This document shows positions 1 to 8,142 of a DNA stretch of 64,000 nucleotides, one piece after another. Location of the stretch: assembly GCA_902791475.1 (NCBI GenBank), contig CADAWC010000006.1, positions 1 to 64,000 on the forward strand. Direction: 5' to 3'. A model generated the notes under the pieces. The model searched no databases. It was not told the origin of the DNA and saw nothing but the letters and a program-made list of their open reading frames with translations. Source of the stretch: Fibrobacter succinogenes. GTDB taxonomy: Bacteria > Fibrobacterota > Fibrobacteria > Fibrobacterales > Fibrobacteraceae. How positions within the stretch are numbered: the stretch's first letter is position 1; every line of letters starts with the position of its first letter. Made by a program: the position numbers and the translations under genes.

Positions 1-327
1 GAAAAGTTCTTCTTGGCCGCCGTGCCTGAACTTGCGAAGCCAGGACTGTAGGCAGCTGAAGCTTATGCCGTATCTTATGGTGGTTTCGCCATAAGATAGC
101 CTTTGTTTGAGCACTGCGTCAACAGCCATCCGCTTCAATGCAGGCGTAGACTTGGTATAGGCCTTCCTTTCAATCCGCCACACACCCGTGTCGCGATATT
201 GTTCGATCCTTTGCTCAATCTCTCGTATTGCTATTCCGGTCTGCCTAGAGATTTGCGTCGGTCCACAATGCTTTTGGTAAAGTTCAAGGGCCTTGGCCCA
301 TTCCTTTTCTGCGTGTTTCTTATACAT
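1..327 (-). CDS. IS3-like transposase, helix-turn-helix subunit (partial)
   Basis: The frame is open for 109 codons from an ATG at 327 down to the window edge, so only the N-terminal part is visible. The start MYKKHAEKEWAKALELYQ, followed by a helix-turn-helix segment (GPTQISRQTGI) and a second HTH-like stretch (SYGETTIRYGISFSCLQSW), is typical of IS3-family OrfA or HTH_28 transposase subunits that bind the element ends. A perfect inverted repeat sits just upstream of the start, where the IS end would be expected. The rest of the element, including any DDE catalytic ORF, would lie left of the window. A short HTH protein of another transposase family is possible. Confidence 0.7.
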   Translation of the reverse strand, partial: MYKKHAEKEWAKALELYQKHCGPTQISRQTGIAIREIEQRIEQYRDTGVWRIERKAYTKSTPALKRMAVDAVLKQRLSYGETTIRYGISFSCLQSWLRKFRHGGQEELF

Positions 328-330
328 GAA

Positions 331-362
331 AACCCCGAAAGTTGTGTCCAACTTTCGGGGTT
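331..362. repeat. Perfect 14-bp inverted repeat beside the transposase start
   Basis: AACCCCGAAAGTTG at 331-344 and CAACTTTCGGGGTT at 349-362 are exact reverse complements around a 4-nt loop. The sequence resembles the terminal region of IS3/IS150-group elements, which often carry a CCCGAAAGTTGGAC-type motif. It may therefore be the element's end, or a hairpin that shields the transposase gene from outside transcription. Confidence 0.6.
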
Positions 363-420
363 CACATCACCTTTGGAATCGCGAGTTTTTTTTCTGTAGA
401 AATTTAAGGTTTAGTCAATG

Positions 421-490
421 GTCATTAGTTTTTTATCGTGGCGAAGCCTCCAACCATTAAGCTAAAATCTAATGACTAACGACTAATGAC
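421..490. repeat. CTAATGAC-type short repeats
   Basis: GTCATTAG at 421-428 faces two direct copies of CTAATGAC-like octamers between about 469 and 490, giving an inverted arrangement just downstream of the topoisomerase gene. The same CTAATGACTAATGAC phrase returns at 15822-15862. No coding capacity is visible. Confidence 0.5.
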
Positions 491-492
491 CT

Positions 493-2337
493 CTACAATT
501 CTTCCACGGCTTCTGCTCTCAGGTTCAGCACGATGTGTTCCTGGCGCATAGGCGTGTTGTTGCCCATGTAGTATTCCAGCATCTTGCCAAGCGAAGCGTC
601 GGGCGGAATGCTCACCGTTTCAAGGCGCATGTCCTCGTTGATGAACTGTCCGAATTCTTCCGGGCTGATTTCGCCAAGACCTTTGAATCGTGTAATCTCG
701 AGACCGGTCTTGCCGATTTCCTTTGCGGCCTTGTCGCGTTCTGCTTCGTCGTAGCAGTACTTGGTCACCTGCTTGTTGCGCACGCGGAAAAGCGGCGTCT
801 GCAAAATGTACAAGTGCTTCTGTTCCACAAGTTCCGGGAAGAACTGCAAGAAGAACGTCATGAGCAAAAGGCGAATGTGCATACCGTCCACATCAGCATC
901 GGTCGCGATAATCACTTTGTCGTAGCGCAAGTTTTCGAGACCGTTTTCGATATCGAGCGCATGCTGCAACAAGTTGAATTCTTCGTTCTCGTACACGACC
1001 TTTTTCGTCATGCCAAAGCTGTTGAGCGGCTTACCGCGGAGGCTAAACACAGCCTGCGTCTGCACGTTACGAGCCTTGGTGATAGAGCCAGATGCGGAGT
1101 CACCTTCTGTAATGAAAATCATTGATTCGCGGTTGAGCGCGTTTTTCACGTCGGTGAGGTGGATCTTGCAGTCGCGAAGCTTGCGGTTGTGCAAGTTCGC
1201 CTTCTTGGCGCGTTCGTTTGCGAGCTTCTTGATGCCTGCGATTTCCTTGCGTTCACGTTCGTTCTGCGTGATGCGGTTGAGGAGCGCCTTTTCGGTTTCG
1301 GGATTCTTGTGCAAGAAGTTGTCGAACTCGCTTGCCACGTAATCCACAACCCAGGAGCGCAACTGGGCGCCACCCGGAGCGACTGTTGTCGAGCCTAGCT
1401 TTGTCTTTGTCTGGGATTCGAAAACCGGTTCCTGGATGCGCACGGAAATGGCACCGATGATACAATTGCGCACGTCCTGCGGGTCCAGGTCCTTCTTGAA
1501 GTGATCGCGGGCGCCTTTGACAAGGCCTTCGCGGAATGCCTGCTGGTGCGTACCGCCCTGCGTGGTGTGCTGACCGTTCACAAAGCTGTAGTAATGTTCG
1601 CCGTACTGGTTCCCGTGCGTGAAGGCGCATTCGATATCCTTGCCCTTGAAGTGTATTACCGGATAGCGGATGGAATCGTCCACATGCTTGTTCAAAAGGT
1701 CCAAAAGGCCGTTCGGGCTCGTGTAGACCTTGTCGTTCATCACGAGCTGGAGGCCGTTGTTCAAGTAAGCGTAGTTCCAGACCTTTTCTTCCATGTAGGC
1801 CGGGAGGAAACGGTAGTTCTTGAAAATGTCGGCATCCGGTTCAAAGTAAATTTCGGTACCGTTCTTTTCGGTTGTGGCGCATTCCTTATAGTCCTGCACT
1901 AGCACGCCGCGGCAGAATTCGGCCTGCTTCATGCGGCCATCGCGGTAGCTCTTGACAATGAATTTGGTAGAAAGTGCGTTCACTGCCTTTGTACCCACGC
2001 CGTTCAAGCCGACGGATTTCTGGAACGCTTCGGAATCGTACTTACCACCCGTGTTGATCTTCGATACGCAGTCGATGACCTTGCCGAGAGGAATGCCACG
2101 CCCGTAGTCGCGCACGCGAGCCGCATGGTCGTCAATATTGATTTCAATCTTCTTGCCCGCACCCATCACGAATTCGTCGATGGAGTTGTCGATAATTTCC
2201 TTGACGAGCACGTAAATGCCGTCGTCCGGGCTTTGTCCGTCGCCAAGTTTACCGATGTACATACCGGGGCGCAGACGGATGTGTTCATGCCACTCTAGGG
2301 ATTTGATGCTGTCTTCTGTATATTTCGTAGCTGCCAT
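493..2337 (-). CDS. parE: DNA topoisomerase IV subunit B (ParE/GyrB family)
   Basis: ATP-binding subunit of a type IIA topoisomerase, which decatenates or relaxes chromosomes together with subunit A (encoded here at 39782-42322). The N-terminal GHKL ATPase domain shows [17 protein letters not shown] and [11 protein letters not shown]. The TOPRIM domain has [11 protein letters not shown] and the metal-binding DADVDG, and the C terminus ends in the family signature near [14 protein letters not shown]. At 614 residues it has ParE rather than long GyrB length. The start ATG at 2337 follows a region with an inverted repeat. Gyrase and topoisomerase IV B subunits are hard to tell apart by eye; the length and the C-terminal tail favour topoisomerase IV of the Bacteroidetes type. 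The partner gene lies 37 kb away, so the two do not form an operon. Confidence 0.93.
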   Translation of the reverse strand: MAATKYTEDSIKSLEWHEHIRLRPGMYIGKLGDGQSPDDGIYVLVKEIIDNSIDEFVMGAGKKIEINIDDHAARVRDYGRGIPLGKVIDCVSKINTGGKYDSEAFQKSVGLNGVGTKAVNALSTKFIVKSYRDGRMKQAEFCRGVLVQDYKECATTEKNGTEIYFEPDADIFKNYRFLPAYMEEKVWNYAYLNNGLQLVMNDKVYTSPNGLLDLLNKHVDDSIRYPVIHFKGKDIECAFTHGNQYGEHYYSFVNGQHTTQGGTHQQAFREGLVKGARDHFKKDLDPQDVRNCIIGAISVRIQEPVFESQTKTKLGSTTVAPGGAQLRSWVVDYVASEFDNFLHKNPETEKALLNRITQNERERKEIAGIKKLANERAKKANLHNRKLRDCKIHLTDVKNALNRESMIFITEGDSASGSITKARNVQTQAVFSLRGKPLNSFGMTKKVVYENEEFNLLQHALDIENGLENLRYDKVIIATDADVDGMHIRLLLMTFFLQFFPELVEQKHLYILQTPLFRVRNKQVTKYCYDEAERDKAAKEIGKTGLEITRFKGLGEISPEEFGQFINEDMRLETVSIPPDASLGKMLEYYMGNNTPMRQEHIVLNLRAEAVEEL

Positions 2338-2368
2338 TAATCAATCTCTTTAAAATTCAATTCCATAT

Positions 2369-2420
2369 ATAGCAAACGATTTTTCTGAGCAACCATAATT
2401 GTGCTTTTTGCGTTTGCTAT
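2369..2420. promoter_or_regulatory. 10-bp inverted repeat upstream of parE
   Basis: ATAGCAAACG (2369-2378) and CGTTTGCTAT (2411-2420) are perfect reverse complements 32 nt apart, in the region from which parE must be transcribed. This could be a split operator or a hairpin. A second palindrome, GTGCATTT-A-AAATGCAC, lies at 2464-2480. No binding protein can be named. Confidence 0.3.
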
Positions 2421-2495
2421 GATCGTCAATCAAATATATAAAAATTTTTAATACTGCACGTTAGTGCATTTAAAATGCACGAAATATCCGGATTT

Positions 2496-2600
2496 CTAAT
2501 TGTCCTTGATGCAGCGGACGGGGAGGAATTGCCCTTTTTCGCGCGGGTCATCTTTGCTGAAGTTGGAGCGCGTTGTGGCGATGTCGGTTTGACGTAACAG
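2496..2600 (-). pseudogene. Relic of a FISUMP-domain protein C terminus
   Basis: Between in-frame stops, the minus strand encodes 34 residues ending in FLPVRCIKDN, preceded by DIATTRSNFSKDDPREKG. FISUMP (TIGR02145) proteins of Fibrobacter end in a very similar GFSVRCVKD tail; the intact example in this window ends GFSVRCVKTEDESEE. There is no start codon or upstream domain, so this is best read as the left-over 3' end of a deleted lipoprotein gene. The assignment rests on a short match. Confidence 0.35.
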
Positions 2601-2654
2601 TTAATTTATTTTATTTTTGGTATCGGCTGTTGGGAGTTTTGAAGGAGATTTCTT

Positions 2655-2798
2655 ATGGACGCAATTCAGGTTGCGCGTGAACGATTGAAACTTATCAAGC
2701 TGCTCGCCCAAAATGGCCGTGATATTGCTATGGGCAAGGTGATCCCCCAAAAAGATGTTTTCAAGTCTTTGGACCGCGAAGCCGCTATTCTTCCGTAA
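2655..2798 (+). CDS. Small 47-residue protein, antitoxin-like C terminus
   Basis: An ATG at 2655 follows a strong AAGGAGA ribosome binding site and opens 47 codons: MDAIQVARERLKLI, LLAQNGRDIAMGKVIPQ, then KDVFKSLDREAAILP. The pattern of a short helix, DI..GKVIP and a VF.SL element resembles the C-terminal toxin-wrapping half of type II antitoxins (Phd/RelB-like, where DI.AGRV.P.EEVF is common). There is no DNA-binding N-terminal half and no toxin gene beside it. It could be a solitary antitoxin remnant that is still translated, or an unrelated small protein. The ribosome binding site is the best support for expression. Confidence 0.5.
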   Translation: MDAIQVARERLKLIKLLAQNGRDIAMGKVIPQKDVFKSLDREAAILP

Positions 2799-2918
2799 AA
2801 TTGTTGCATCATTGACCCCCGTAAAGTCTTGTTTTTTTTGACATCTAAAAAATATTAGTTATTATTTCGTTGTATTTGGCTCATGAATGTTAGCCTGCGG
2901 TTAATAACGGAGAAATTT

Positions 2919-3608
2919 ATGAAGACAATCGGTTTGATTGGCGGAATGAGCTGGGAAAGTACAATCACGTACTATGAAATTTTGAATAAGGAAATTGTCA
3001 GTGCTTTAGGTGGTTTCCATAGTGCAAAAATTTTGATGTACAGTGTCGATTTCGCTGAACTCGAAGCGAATATGTCCAATGGCAATTGGGATGGCAATGC
3101 GGCAATTCTCGCAGACGCAGCTAGGCGTCTCGAACGTGCGGGGGCTGACTTTATCGTGATTGCGACGAATACGATGCATAAGCTTGTCCCGCAAATCGAA
3201 CGTGAAATTCATATCCCGATTCTGCACATTGCCGATGCGGCTGCAACAAGCGTTATTCGCGATGGCTTTACGAAAGTCGCGCTGTTCGGTACCAAATTCA
3301 CGATGACACAGGACTTTATCAAGGACCGCCTTAAGAGCGCTGGCCTCGAAGTGATTGTGCCGGACGCTCCGGATATTGAAATTGTGAACAACGTTATTTT
3401 TAATGAACTTTGCTTGGGTAAGGTTCTCGATGCATCGCGTGCAGAATACCAGCGCATCATTGAAAGCTTGAAAGAACGTGGTGCTGAATGCGTTATTCTT
3501 GGTTGCACGGAAATCGGCATGCTTATCTCCGCAGAAGATAGCGTGCTCCCCGTGTACGATACGACCATCATCCATGCTAAAGAGGCCGCCCGACAAGCGC
3601 TAGAATAA
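2919..3608 (+). CDS. Aspartate/glutamate racemase family protein (YgeA-like)
   Basis: A cofactor-independent amino acid racemase of the Asp/Glu/hydantoin racemase superfamily, 229 residues. It tracks E. coli YgeA closely: MKTIGLIGGMSWEST at the N terminus, TNTMHK at the first catalytic strand and LGCTEIGML at the second. As in YgeA, the first catalytic position is a threonine (TNTMHK) and only the second is a cysteine (GCTE), unlike the Cys/Cys pair of glutamate racemase. YgeA is reported to act broadly on amino acids rather than in the main peptidoglycan route. The start at 2919 is preferred over 2883 because it has an ACGGAGAA site 6-8 nt upstream and matches the family start. It appears monocistronic. 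Confidence 0.88.
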   Translation: MKTIGLIGGMSWESTITYYEILNKEIVSALGGFHSAKILMYSVDFAELEANMSNGNWDGNAAILADAARRLERAGADFIVIATNTMHKLVPQIEREIHIPILHIADAAATSVIRDGFTKVALFGTKFTMTQDFIKDRLKSAGLEVIVPDAPDIEIVNNVIFNELCLGKVLDASRAEYQRIIESLKERGAECVILGCTEIGMLISAEDSVLPVYDTTIIHAKEAARQALE

Positions 3609-3619
3609 GCTTTTTTTCG

Positions 3620-3703
3620 CTGTCACGCCGGACTGTCATGCCGGACTCTATGTCATCTCGGATTTATTCCGGGACGGCATCGCCTTCTTGTATAAAGATG
3701 GAC
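3620..3703. repeat. Dispersed GTCAT...CCGGGA palindromic repeat cluster
   Basis: Contains partial copies GTCACGCCGGACT and GTCATGCCGGACT, then GTCATCTCGGATTTATTCCGGGACGG with a CGGA/TCCG hairpin and the tail ATCGCCTTCTTGTATAAAG. The same plan (GTCAT, CCGG hairpin, ATCGCCTT tail) occurs at 31861, 35258, 39669 and 55299. It lies just after the racemase gene and could also act as its terminator hairpin. Confidence 0.6.
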
Positions 3704-3848
3704 ATGTTGTTCTATATGCTACGCGATGTAGTATATGCAAAATTTTTGTGTGAAATTTTTAGAAAAATGCTTAAATTTTGCAAAAATCTTTAATTTTGTA
3801 GCATAGAAAGACTTGATTTTTGAAAAAAACGGTTTTATATTTTTTAAT

Positions 3849-4676
3849 ATGAAACCGATCGTCGAATATACCGATTTCCGCATGTTCATGCGTGATTACT
3901 ACGAGGAACGCAAGCGCTGTTCCGCGTTCTCTTGGAGAGAATTCTCCAAGAACGCCGGATTCAGTTCTCCCTCGTACATGAAGGTCGTTTGCGACGGTAA
4001 AAGCAAGTTGAGCCGTATCGGTGTAGAACGCACTGGTGTCGCCATGGGACTTGCTGGTTTCGAGATGGATTATTTCAGGGCAATGGTCAAGTTCGGCCAG
4101 GCGGAAACAGAAGAAAGTAAAAAAGCCGCCTACGAAGAAATGCTTTCCATCGCAAAGACGTACAAAGTCCGCACGATTGAAGGCGAGTTTTTCAAGTACT
4201 ACGATACATGGCACAATTCGGTTGTCAGGGAACTAGCTCCGATTATGCCGGGCGCCACTCCTGGCGAAATGGCGAAGATGTGTTATCCGCAAATTTCTGC
4301 TGCGGAGGTTCGTGATTCCCTCGACTTTCTCACGAAATCGGGACTCCTGAAAAAAGAAGATGAAAATTTTGTCCAGTCCGAAACTTCGATCAAGGGCACA
4401 ACGGATGCAACGCGACTTGCCATGAGAAATATGCACCGCCAAATGTCCAGACTTGCGACTTCGGCTCTTGAACTCCCCAAGGAAATTCGTAATTTTAGTG
4501 GAGTGACCATGGGGCTTTCGCGCGAGTCGTTCCACAGAATTGAATGTGTGCTGAATGAATGCCGTCGCCAGATTATTGCCATCGCTGCTGAAGAAAAGAA
4601 TATTGAACAGGTTTATCGCTTGAATTTGCAGCTTTTCCCCTTAACAAAAAACGTGAAGGAGAACGAAAATGTTTAG
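3849..4676 (+). CDS. TIGR02147 family protein
   Basis: A 275-residue protein of the TIGR02147 family, a paralogous set first described from Fibrobacter succinogenes and related to DUF4423. Visible marks are the start MKPIVEYTDFRMFMRDYYEE, the block SAFSWREFSKNAGFSSPSY (helix-turn-helix-like) and a C-terminal region ending in LQLFPLT. The biochemical role is unknown; the N-terminal part and its pairing with surface lipoproteins suggest regulation. The start at 3849 is chosen because the family begins MKPIxEY; no clear ribosome binding site precedes it. The stop overlaps the next gene by 8 nt (ATGTTTAG), so the two genes are probably translationally coupled. Confidence 0.8.
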   Translation: MKPIVEYTDFRMFMRDYYEERKRCSAFSWREFSKNAGFSSPSYMKVVCDGKSKLSRIGVERTGVAMGLAGFEMDYFRAMVKFGQAETEESKKAAYEEMLSIAKTYKVRTIEGEFFKYYDTWHNSVVRELAPIMPGATPGEMAKMCYPQISAAEVRDSLDFLTKSGLLKKEDENFVQSETSIKGTTDATRLAMRNMHRQMSRLATSALELPKEIRNFSGVTMGLSRESFHRIECVLNECRRQIIAIAAEEKNIEQVYRLNLQLFPLTKNVKENENV

Positions 4677-5592
4677 CTTGTACAAGCCGTTTACGCTAGT
4701 GACGATGCTTTTGATTGGATTCTTTACGAGTTGCTCTTCGGATAAAGTTGCGGGTACGTCCGAAGAAACAAATGAATTTGCCTATAGCGTTTCGTCGAGC
4801 TCCGAAGAGGAATTGTCTAGTTCGGGGGAAATGTCTTCAAGTTCTAGCAATGGTGCTCAACTTGGTTTAAAATCCTGTAGCTCGCGTGCCGTTTCGAGCA
4901 GCTCGTATGTAGCTTCAAGTAGCTCACGCGTGGCTTCTTGCAGTTCAGTGAAATCGTCGAGTTCTTCTAGTGATTCTAAATATGGTGGACATTCCAGCAG
5001 TTCTGAAAAAATAAATGACGGGAGTGCTGTGCCGAAAACGCTAGACGATTACTTGGGAATGTTCAATGTTGAAGCAGGCTCGTTTGATAATGGTATTTTG
5101 TCTACAACAATTGGTCAAATGCAAAATGTCAATTCTCAAGATCCGGCTCCGACAATGTCATCGGCATTTGATTCGCCATGGCCGTACAAAATTGGGAAGC
5201 AGGATATCAATGCCCTAAATGATTATTTCCCATCGGCTTTTAGGAAGTTCTTCAAAATCATCTCTGCGATTAATAATGAAACTTTGGATGAAAATTGCGG
5301 ACTTTATATGTACAATGTTTATAGCGATGGAATGTCTTTAGCCTATATCGTCGCAGAAATAAACGAGAATGTCATTAAAGTGATTGATATCCCGGCGGGC
5401 GATTGCAAGGGAATTCCTTCGGATAAAATGTCTAGGTTCCTGTTTTACTACTGTGGTGAACTCAATAGCCATGCCGAAACGGAACATGTGAAGGCCGACG
5501 TAGACTTGTCTCAAAAATGCCCGGTTCTTGAACCGGATGATGAATGGGTGAATGGTAAATCACCGACTTTGTCAAAAGCACTTATAAAATAA
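4669..5592 (+). CDS. Ser-rich linker lipoprotein
   Basis: A 307-residue predicted lipoprotein. The signal peptide ends in a lipobox-like GFFTSC, so Cys22 would be acylated and the protein exported to the envelope. A Ser-rich linker (about residues 40-110, with runs such as SSSSEEELSSSGEMSSSSS) separates the anchor from a globular domain of about 190 residues that contains DENCGLYMYNVYSDGMSLA and AGDCKGIPSDKM. I recognise no enzyme family. The gene overlaps the preceding TIGR02147 gene by 8 nt, and a second lipoprotein follows 12 nt downstream, so the three form one unit. It may be a surface-exposed substrate-binding or structural protein. Confidence 0.75.
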   Translation: MFSLYKPFTLVTMLLIGFFTSCSSDKVAGTSEETNEFAYSVSSSSEEELSSSGEMSSSSSNGAQLGLKSCSSRAVSSSSYVASSSSRVASCSSVKSSSSSSDSKYGGHSSSSEKINDGSAVPKTLDDYLGMFNVEAGSFDNGILSTTIGQMQNVNSQDPAPTMSSAFDSPWPYKIGKQDINALNDYFPSAFRKFFKIISAINNETLDENCGLYMYNVYSDGMSLAYIVAEINENVIKVIDIPAGDCKGIPSDKMSRFLFYYCGELNSHAETEHVKADVDLSQKCPVLEPDDEWVNGKSPTLSKALIK

Positions 5593-5604
5593 GGAGAAAA
5601 CATC

Positions 5605-6963
5605 ATGAAAAAGAACCCTTATGTCAAGGCGTTGAGCCTTGCCGTTGTGGCGGCTACCTCTTTCGCAGTCGTTGCATGTGACAGCGATACTCTCAGCGGT
5701 CCCGATTTCAACAGTGGAAACGGTGGAAAATCCTCGGCGGTTGAACAACCTGCTCCGCAGTCCTCTAGCTCAGAGGTGGTTGAAAGTTCGTCTGCCAAAA
5801 GCGAAAGTTCTTCGTCTGTTAAATTGAACATTTCCAGTTCTTCATTTTCTCAAAAACCATTGAGTTCGAGCTCCGTTGAAACGTGTCCGAATGGTCGTTG
5901 GACTACCCACTGTAATGGAATTTGGGCTCAGGAACCGGTTTGCTGTGAAGAAAAACTTGAGGAAACATGCCGTCACATCTCGGATTATGACGGCATGACC
6001 GCACAAGGTAACTGCGTGAATCAGAATGGCCGCACCGCCGTCGACTGTGTGACGGGGGAAAATTACGAATGTAAAAACAACAATTGGCAGCCGGTTGCCT
6101 GCATGGACATCAAGCCGACTGAATGCAAGCCGGGAATGGTTGGTTGTGACTATCGCCTTTGCCAGCCGGATGGCGTCCGGGAAATTGCCGACTGCGAAAG
6201 TGGCGCAATTTACGTATGCAACGGCGAAATGTGGGAAATCAAAAAAACGGAAGAAAATCAGCATTGCGCTCGCGGCGAGCTTGAATATTGCGCCGCATGT
6301 TTTGAAGAAGGTGCGTTCAATGGTCATTACAAATGCGTTCAGGGCAAATGGCTAAAAATGGGCATGGGCGACGAAATCTGCGAACATATCACCGATTTCC
6401 GGTGCGCAGAAGGAAAGACGCGCTGCAGTATAGCTTGCGATGAAAACCTGCAAAAACGTACCCAGGACTGCAAAACGGGTGAAATGTATGTCTGCCAAAG
6501 TGGTTTATGGACTTTAGAGCTTCGTGATTGTGATTCCGATGCTGACGGCTGCGGACGTGAAATTTTGCAGCCGACGTGCGATGCGCAAAATGGCGGTAAT
6601 TGTGCACTCCCGCTTATGGACTACGAACGCTGCGCTCGCGGAGAAAAGGAATTCTGCAATAGCAATAATAGCTGGTTGAGCGAGTCTTGTGAAGAAAGCG
6701 AATTGAGCAGGGACCTCCGCATTGAAATGCTGGATGGCTCTTACCGGTCTGAAAATTATATCTGCGTGAAAGGTCGCTGGGTGGAACGTTATAAATATTA
6801 CGAATGCGGTGAAAAAGAATCATGTGTCACGGCATCTGTGCGTTGCCCGAGTCTAGGTGTTGAGGGGACCGCTTGCAGTGAAAACGGTTTGTCCAAAGTT
6901 GTCGACAGTTGCGCATTTACGTGTAGCAATGGCGTCTATAAGTATACGCCTGCACCGCTGTAA
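5605..6963 (+). CDS. Cys-rich repeat lipoprotein with Ser-rich linker
   Basis: A 452-residue lipoprotein. The signal peptide MKKNPYVKALSLAVVAATSF runs into VVAC (lipobox, Cys25), followed by a Ser-rich spacer to about residue 90. The rest is cysteine-rich and built from loosely repeated modules with the pattern DC.TGE.Y.C...W, for example DCVTGENYECKNNNW, DCESGAIYVCNGEMW and DCKTGEMYVCQSGLW. Paired cysteines in an exported protein suggest disulfides and an elongated extracellular stalk or binding array. A GGAGAAAA ribosome site precedes the start. It is the last gene of the TIGR02147 unit and is followed by a terminator at 6996. No known domain was recognised. Confidence 0.75.
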   Translation: MKKNPYVKALSLAVVAATSFAVVACDSDTLSGPDFNSGNGGKSSAVEQPAPQSSSSEVVESSSAKSESSSSVKLNISSSSFSQKPLSSSSVETCPNGRWTTHCNGIWAQEPVCCEEKLEETCRHISDYDGMTAQGNCVNQNGRTAVDCVTGENYECKNNNWQPVACMDIKPTECKPGMVGCDYRLCQPDGVREIADCESGAIYVCNGEMWEIKKTEENQHCARGELEYCAACFEEGAFNGHYKCVQGKWLKMGMGDEICEHITDFRCAEGKTRCSIACDENLQKRTQDCKTGEMYVCQSGLWTLELRDCDSDADGCGREILQPTCDAQNGGNCALPLMDYERCARGEKEFCNSNNSWLSESCEESELSRDLRIEMLDGSYRSENYICVKGRWVERYKYYECGEKESCVTASVRCPSLGVEGTACSENGLSKVVDSCAFTCSNGVYKYTPAPL

Positions 6964-6995
6964 TTTTAGAATTTAAATAAATTGCAACGAAACTG

Positions 6996-7037
6996 AAAAA
7001 TCCATTGGACGTGTACGACTTCCAATGGATTTTTTTT
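6996..7037 (+). terminator. Intrinsic terminator after the lipoprotein pair
   Basis: AAAAATCCATTGGA (6996-7009) pairs with TCCAATGGATTTTT (from 7021) around an 11-nt loop and runs directly into a T8 tract. It lies 33 nt after the stop of the Cys-rich lipoprotein gene. Confidence 0.85.
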
Positions 7038-7050
7038 GTACTTTTATGTT

Positions 7051-7170
7051 GTGCTTATCAATGCCTTCAAATATGGAATCTTGCTTTTGTCGTTAGCCTT
7101 TTTTTGGATTGGCTGTACGGATTCCTATAATCATTTAGAAAATCTTTCTTTCTTTAATACGGAAAATTGA
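7051..7170 (+). CDS. Very short lipoprotein or lipoprotein relic
   Basis: A GTG at 7051 opens 39 codons reading as a complete lipoprotein signal peptide (a GILLLSLAFFWIGC lipobox) followed by only TDSYNHLENLSFFNTEN before a stop. Such a short mature part suggests either a tiny lipoprotein or the surviving 5' end of a decayed gene. There is no convincing ribosome binding site, and the terminator upstream separates it from the previous operon. Confidence 0.3.
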   Translation: MLINAFKYGILLLSLAFFWIGCTDSYNHLENLSFFNTEN

Positions 7171-7206
7171 TAGCTATCGGCGTTACGGATGGAGTAAACT
7201 TTCAGA

Positions 7207-8142
7207 ATGATGTATAGCTCAAAAAGAAATATTATTCAGACAATGTTGTGCTGTGTAATTGTGAGCCTACTTTTTGCTACTCTTACAGGTTGCACGACCC
7301 GGTTTATGAGTGTTAAGGAAGGTGATTTTGATGTCACACTTCATCCGGAATTGAAGGGCGCCGAATACAATATGAAAGAGAATTCGTCCATTCGTCGTGT
7401 TGCCGTGAATATTCATAAAATCGAAAATCAAAAGACTAAGCTTTCTAAAGTCTGGACTGGTAGAGCGTTTGTTTGTGATGGCGACCTTTATTGTAGTGAC
7501 GACGTAGCGGCGGACGAAATTCTTGAACCAGGCAGAGCTGATATCAGTTACGTATTCAAGTCCTGGCCGGTATCTATTAGCTTGGAATGGCTTGAAAAAA
7601 GACAAATCCGCTTTATTTCTTATGGCTTTGGACTTGATCCTGCGCCATATGGCAAGGTGTCTGTAGGGCTGAATGGACGATGGGGTGAAATTGGAATGGC
7701 CGCTTATTTGGGCTTTGACTATAGCAATACAAATTATGTCTATGAAGGCATTTCGGCTTCAGGTTGCAATATTCAAACATGTCCTGAACCAACCCATGAT
7801 ATCTCGTCTTATAACAATGAACAGTTCCATTTAAGGGGCGGATTTGGAGGCTATGCAAGTGCTTTCTTTGGCCCCGTCGCTTTGATGTATTCTCCTTCGG
7901 TGCAATCCCCCTGGCTTTGGACAAGTGAATTAGGAGGAGATCCTTCCGGTTTTGCAGATTGGATTCCTCCGAGTGAATATGAGCTAACGTTCGAGTTTCC
8001 GTTTTATTTTTCGCACTATTTTGGTGTCACTTGGACTTATCGAGAAAAAATGCAGTTTAGCGCAGGGCTGACTGTTGTCAATGGAATACAGCTGAAAGAA
8101 CGTTTGTATTTTGGCTCAGGGTCTATAGCTTATCTGTTTTAG
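7207..8142 (+). CDS. Predicted lipoprotein, unknown function
   Basis: A 311-residue exported protein. The signal peptide ends FATLTGC (lipobox, Cys29). The mature part is rich in aromatic residues and glycine with alternating patterns (VSVGLNGRWGEIGMAAYLGF, FHLRGGFGGYASAFFGPVAL), suggesting amphipathic beta strands; the C-terminal strand ends in YLF. This would fit a small beta-barrel or beta-sandwich, but no family was recognised. ATG codons at 7207 and 7210 are both possible starts after a GGAG about 12 nt upstream. Its 3' end overlaps the convergent gene 8123-8989 by 20 nt. Confidence 0.6.
   Translation: MMYSSKRNIIQTMLCCVIVSLLFATLTGCTTRFMSVKEGDFDVTLHPELKGAEYNMKENSSIRRVAVNIHKIENQKTKLSKVWTGRAFVCDGDLYCSDDVAADEILEPGRADISYVFKSWPVSISLEWLEKRQIRFISYGFGLDPAPYGKVSVGLNGRWGEIGMAAYLGFDYSNTNYVYEGISASGCNIQTCPEPTHDISSYNNEQFHLRGGFGGYASAFFGPVALMYSPSVQSPWLWTSELGGDPSGFADWIPPSEYELTFEFPFYFSHYFGVTWTYREKMQFSAGLTVVNGIQLKERLYFGSGSIAYLF

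Noticed and set aside
103-399. 98-codon plus-strand frame at the window start
   Set aside because: Antisense to the transposase frame and crossing its inverted repeat; no independent support.
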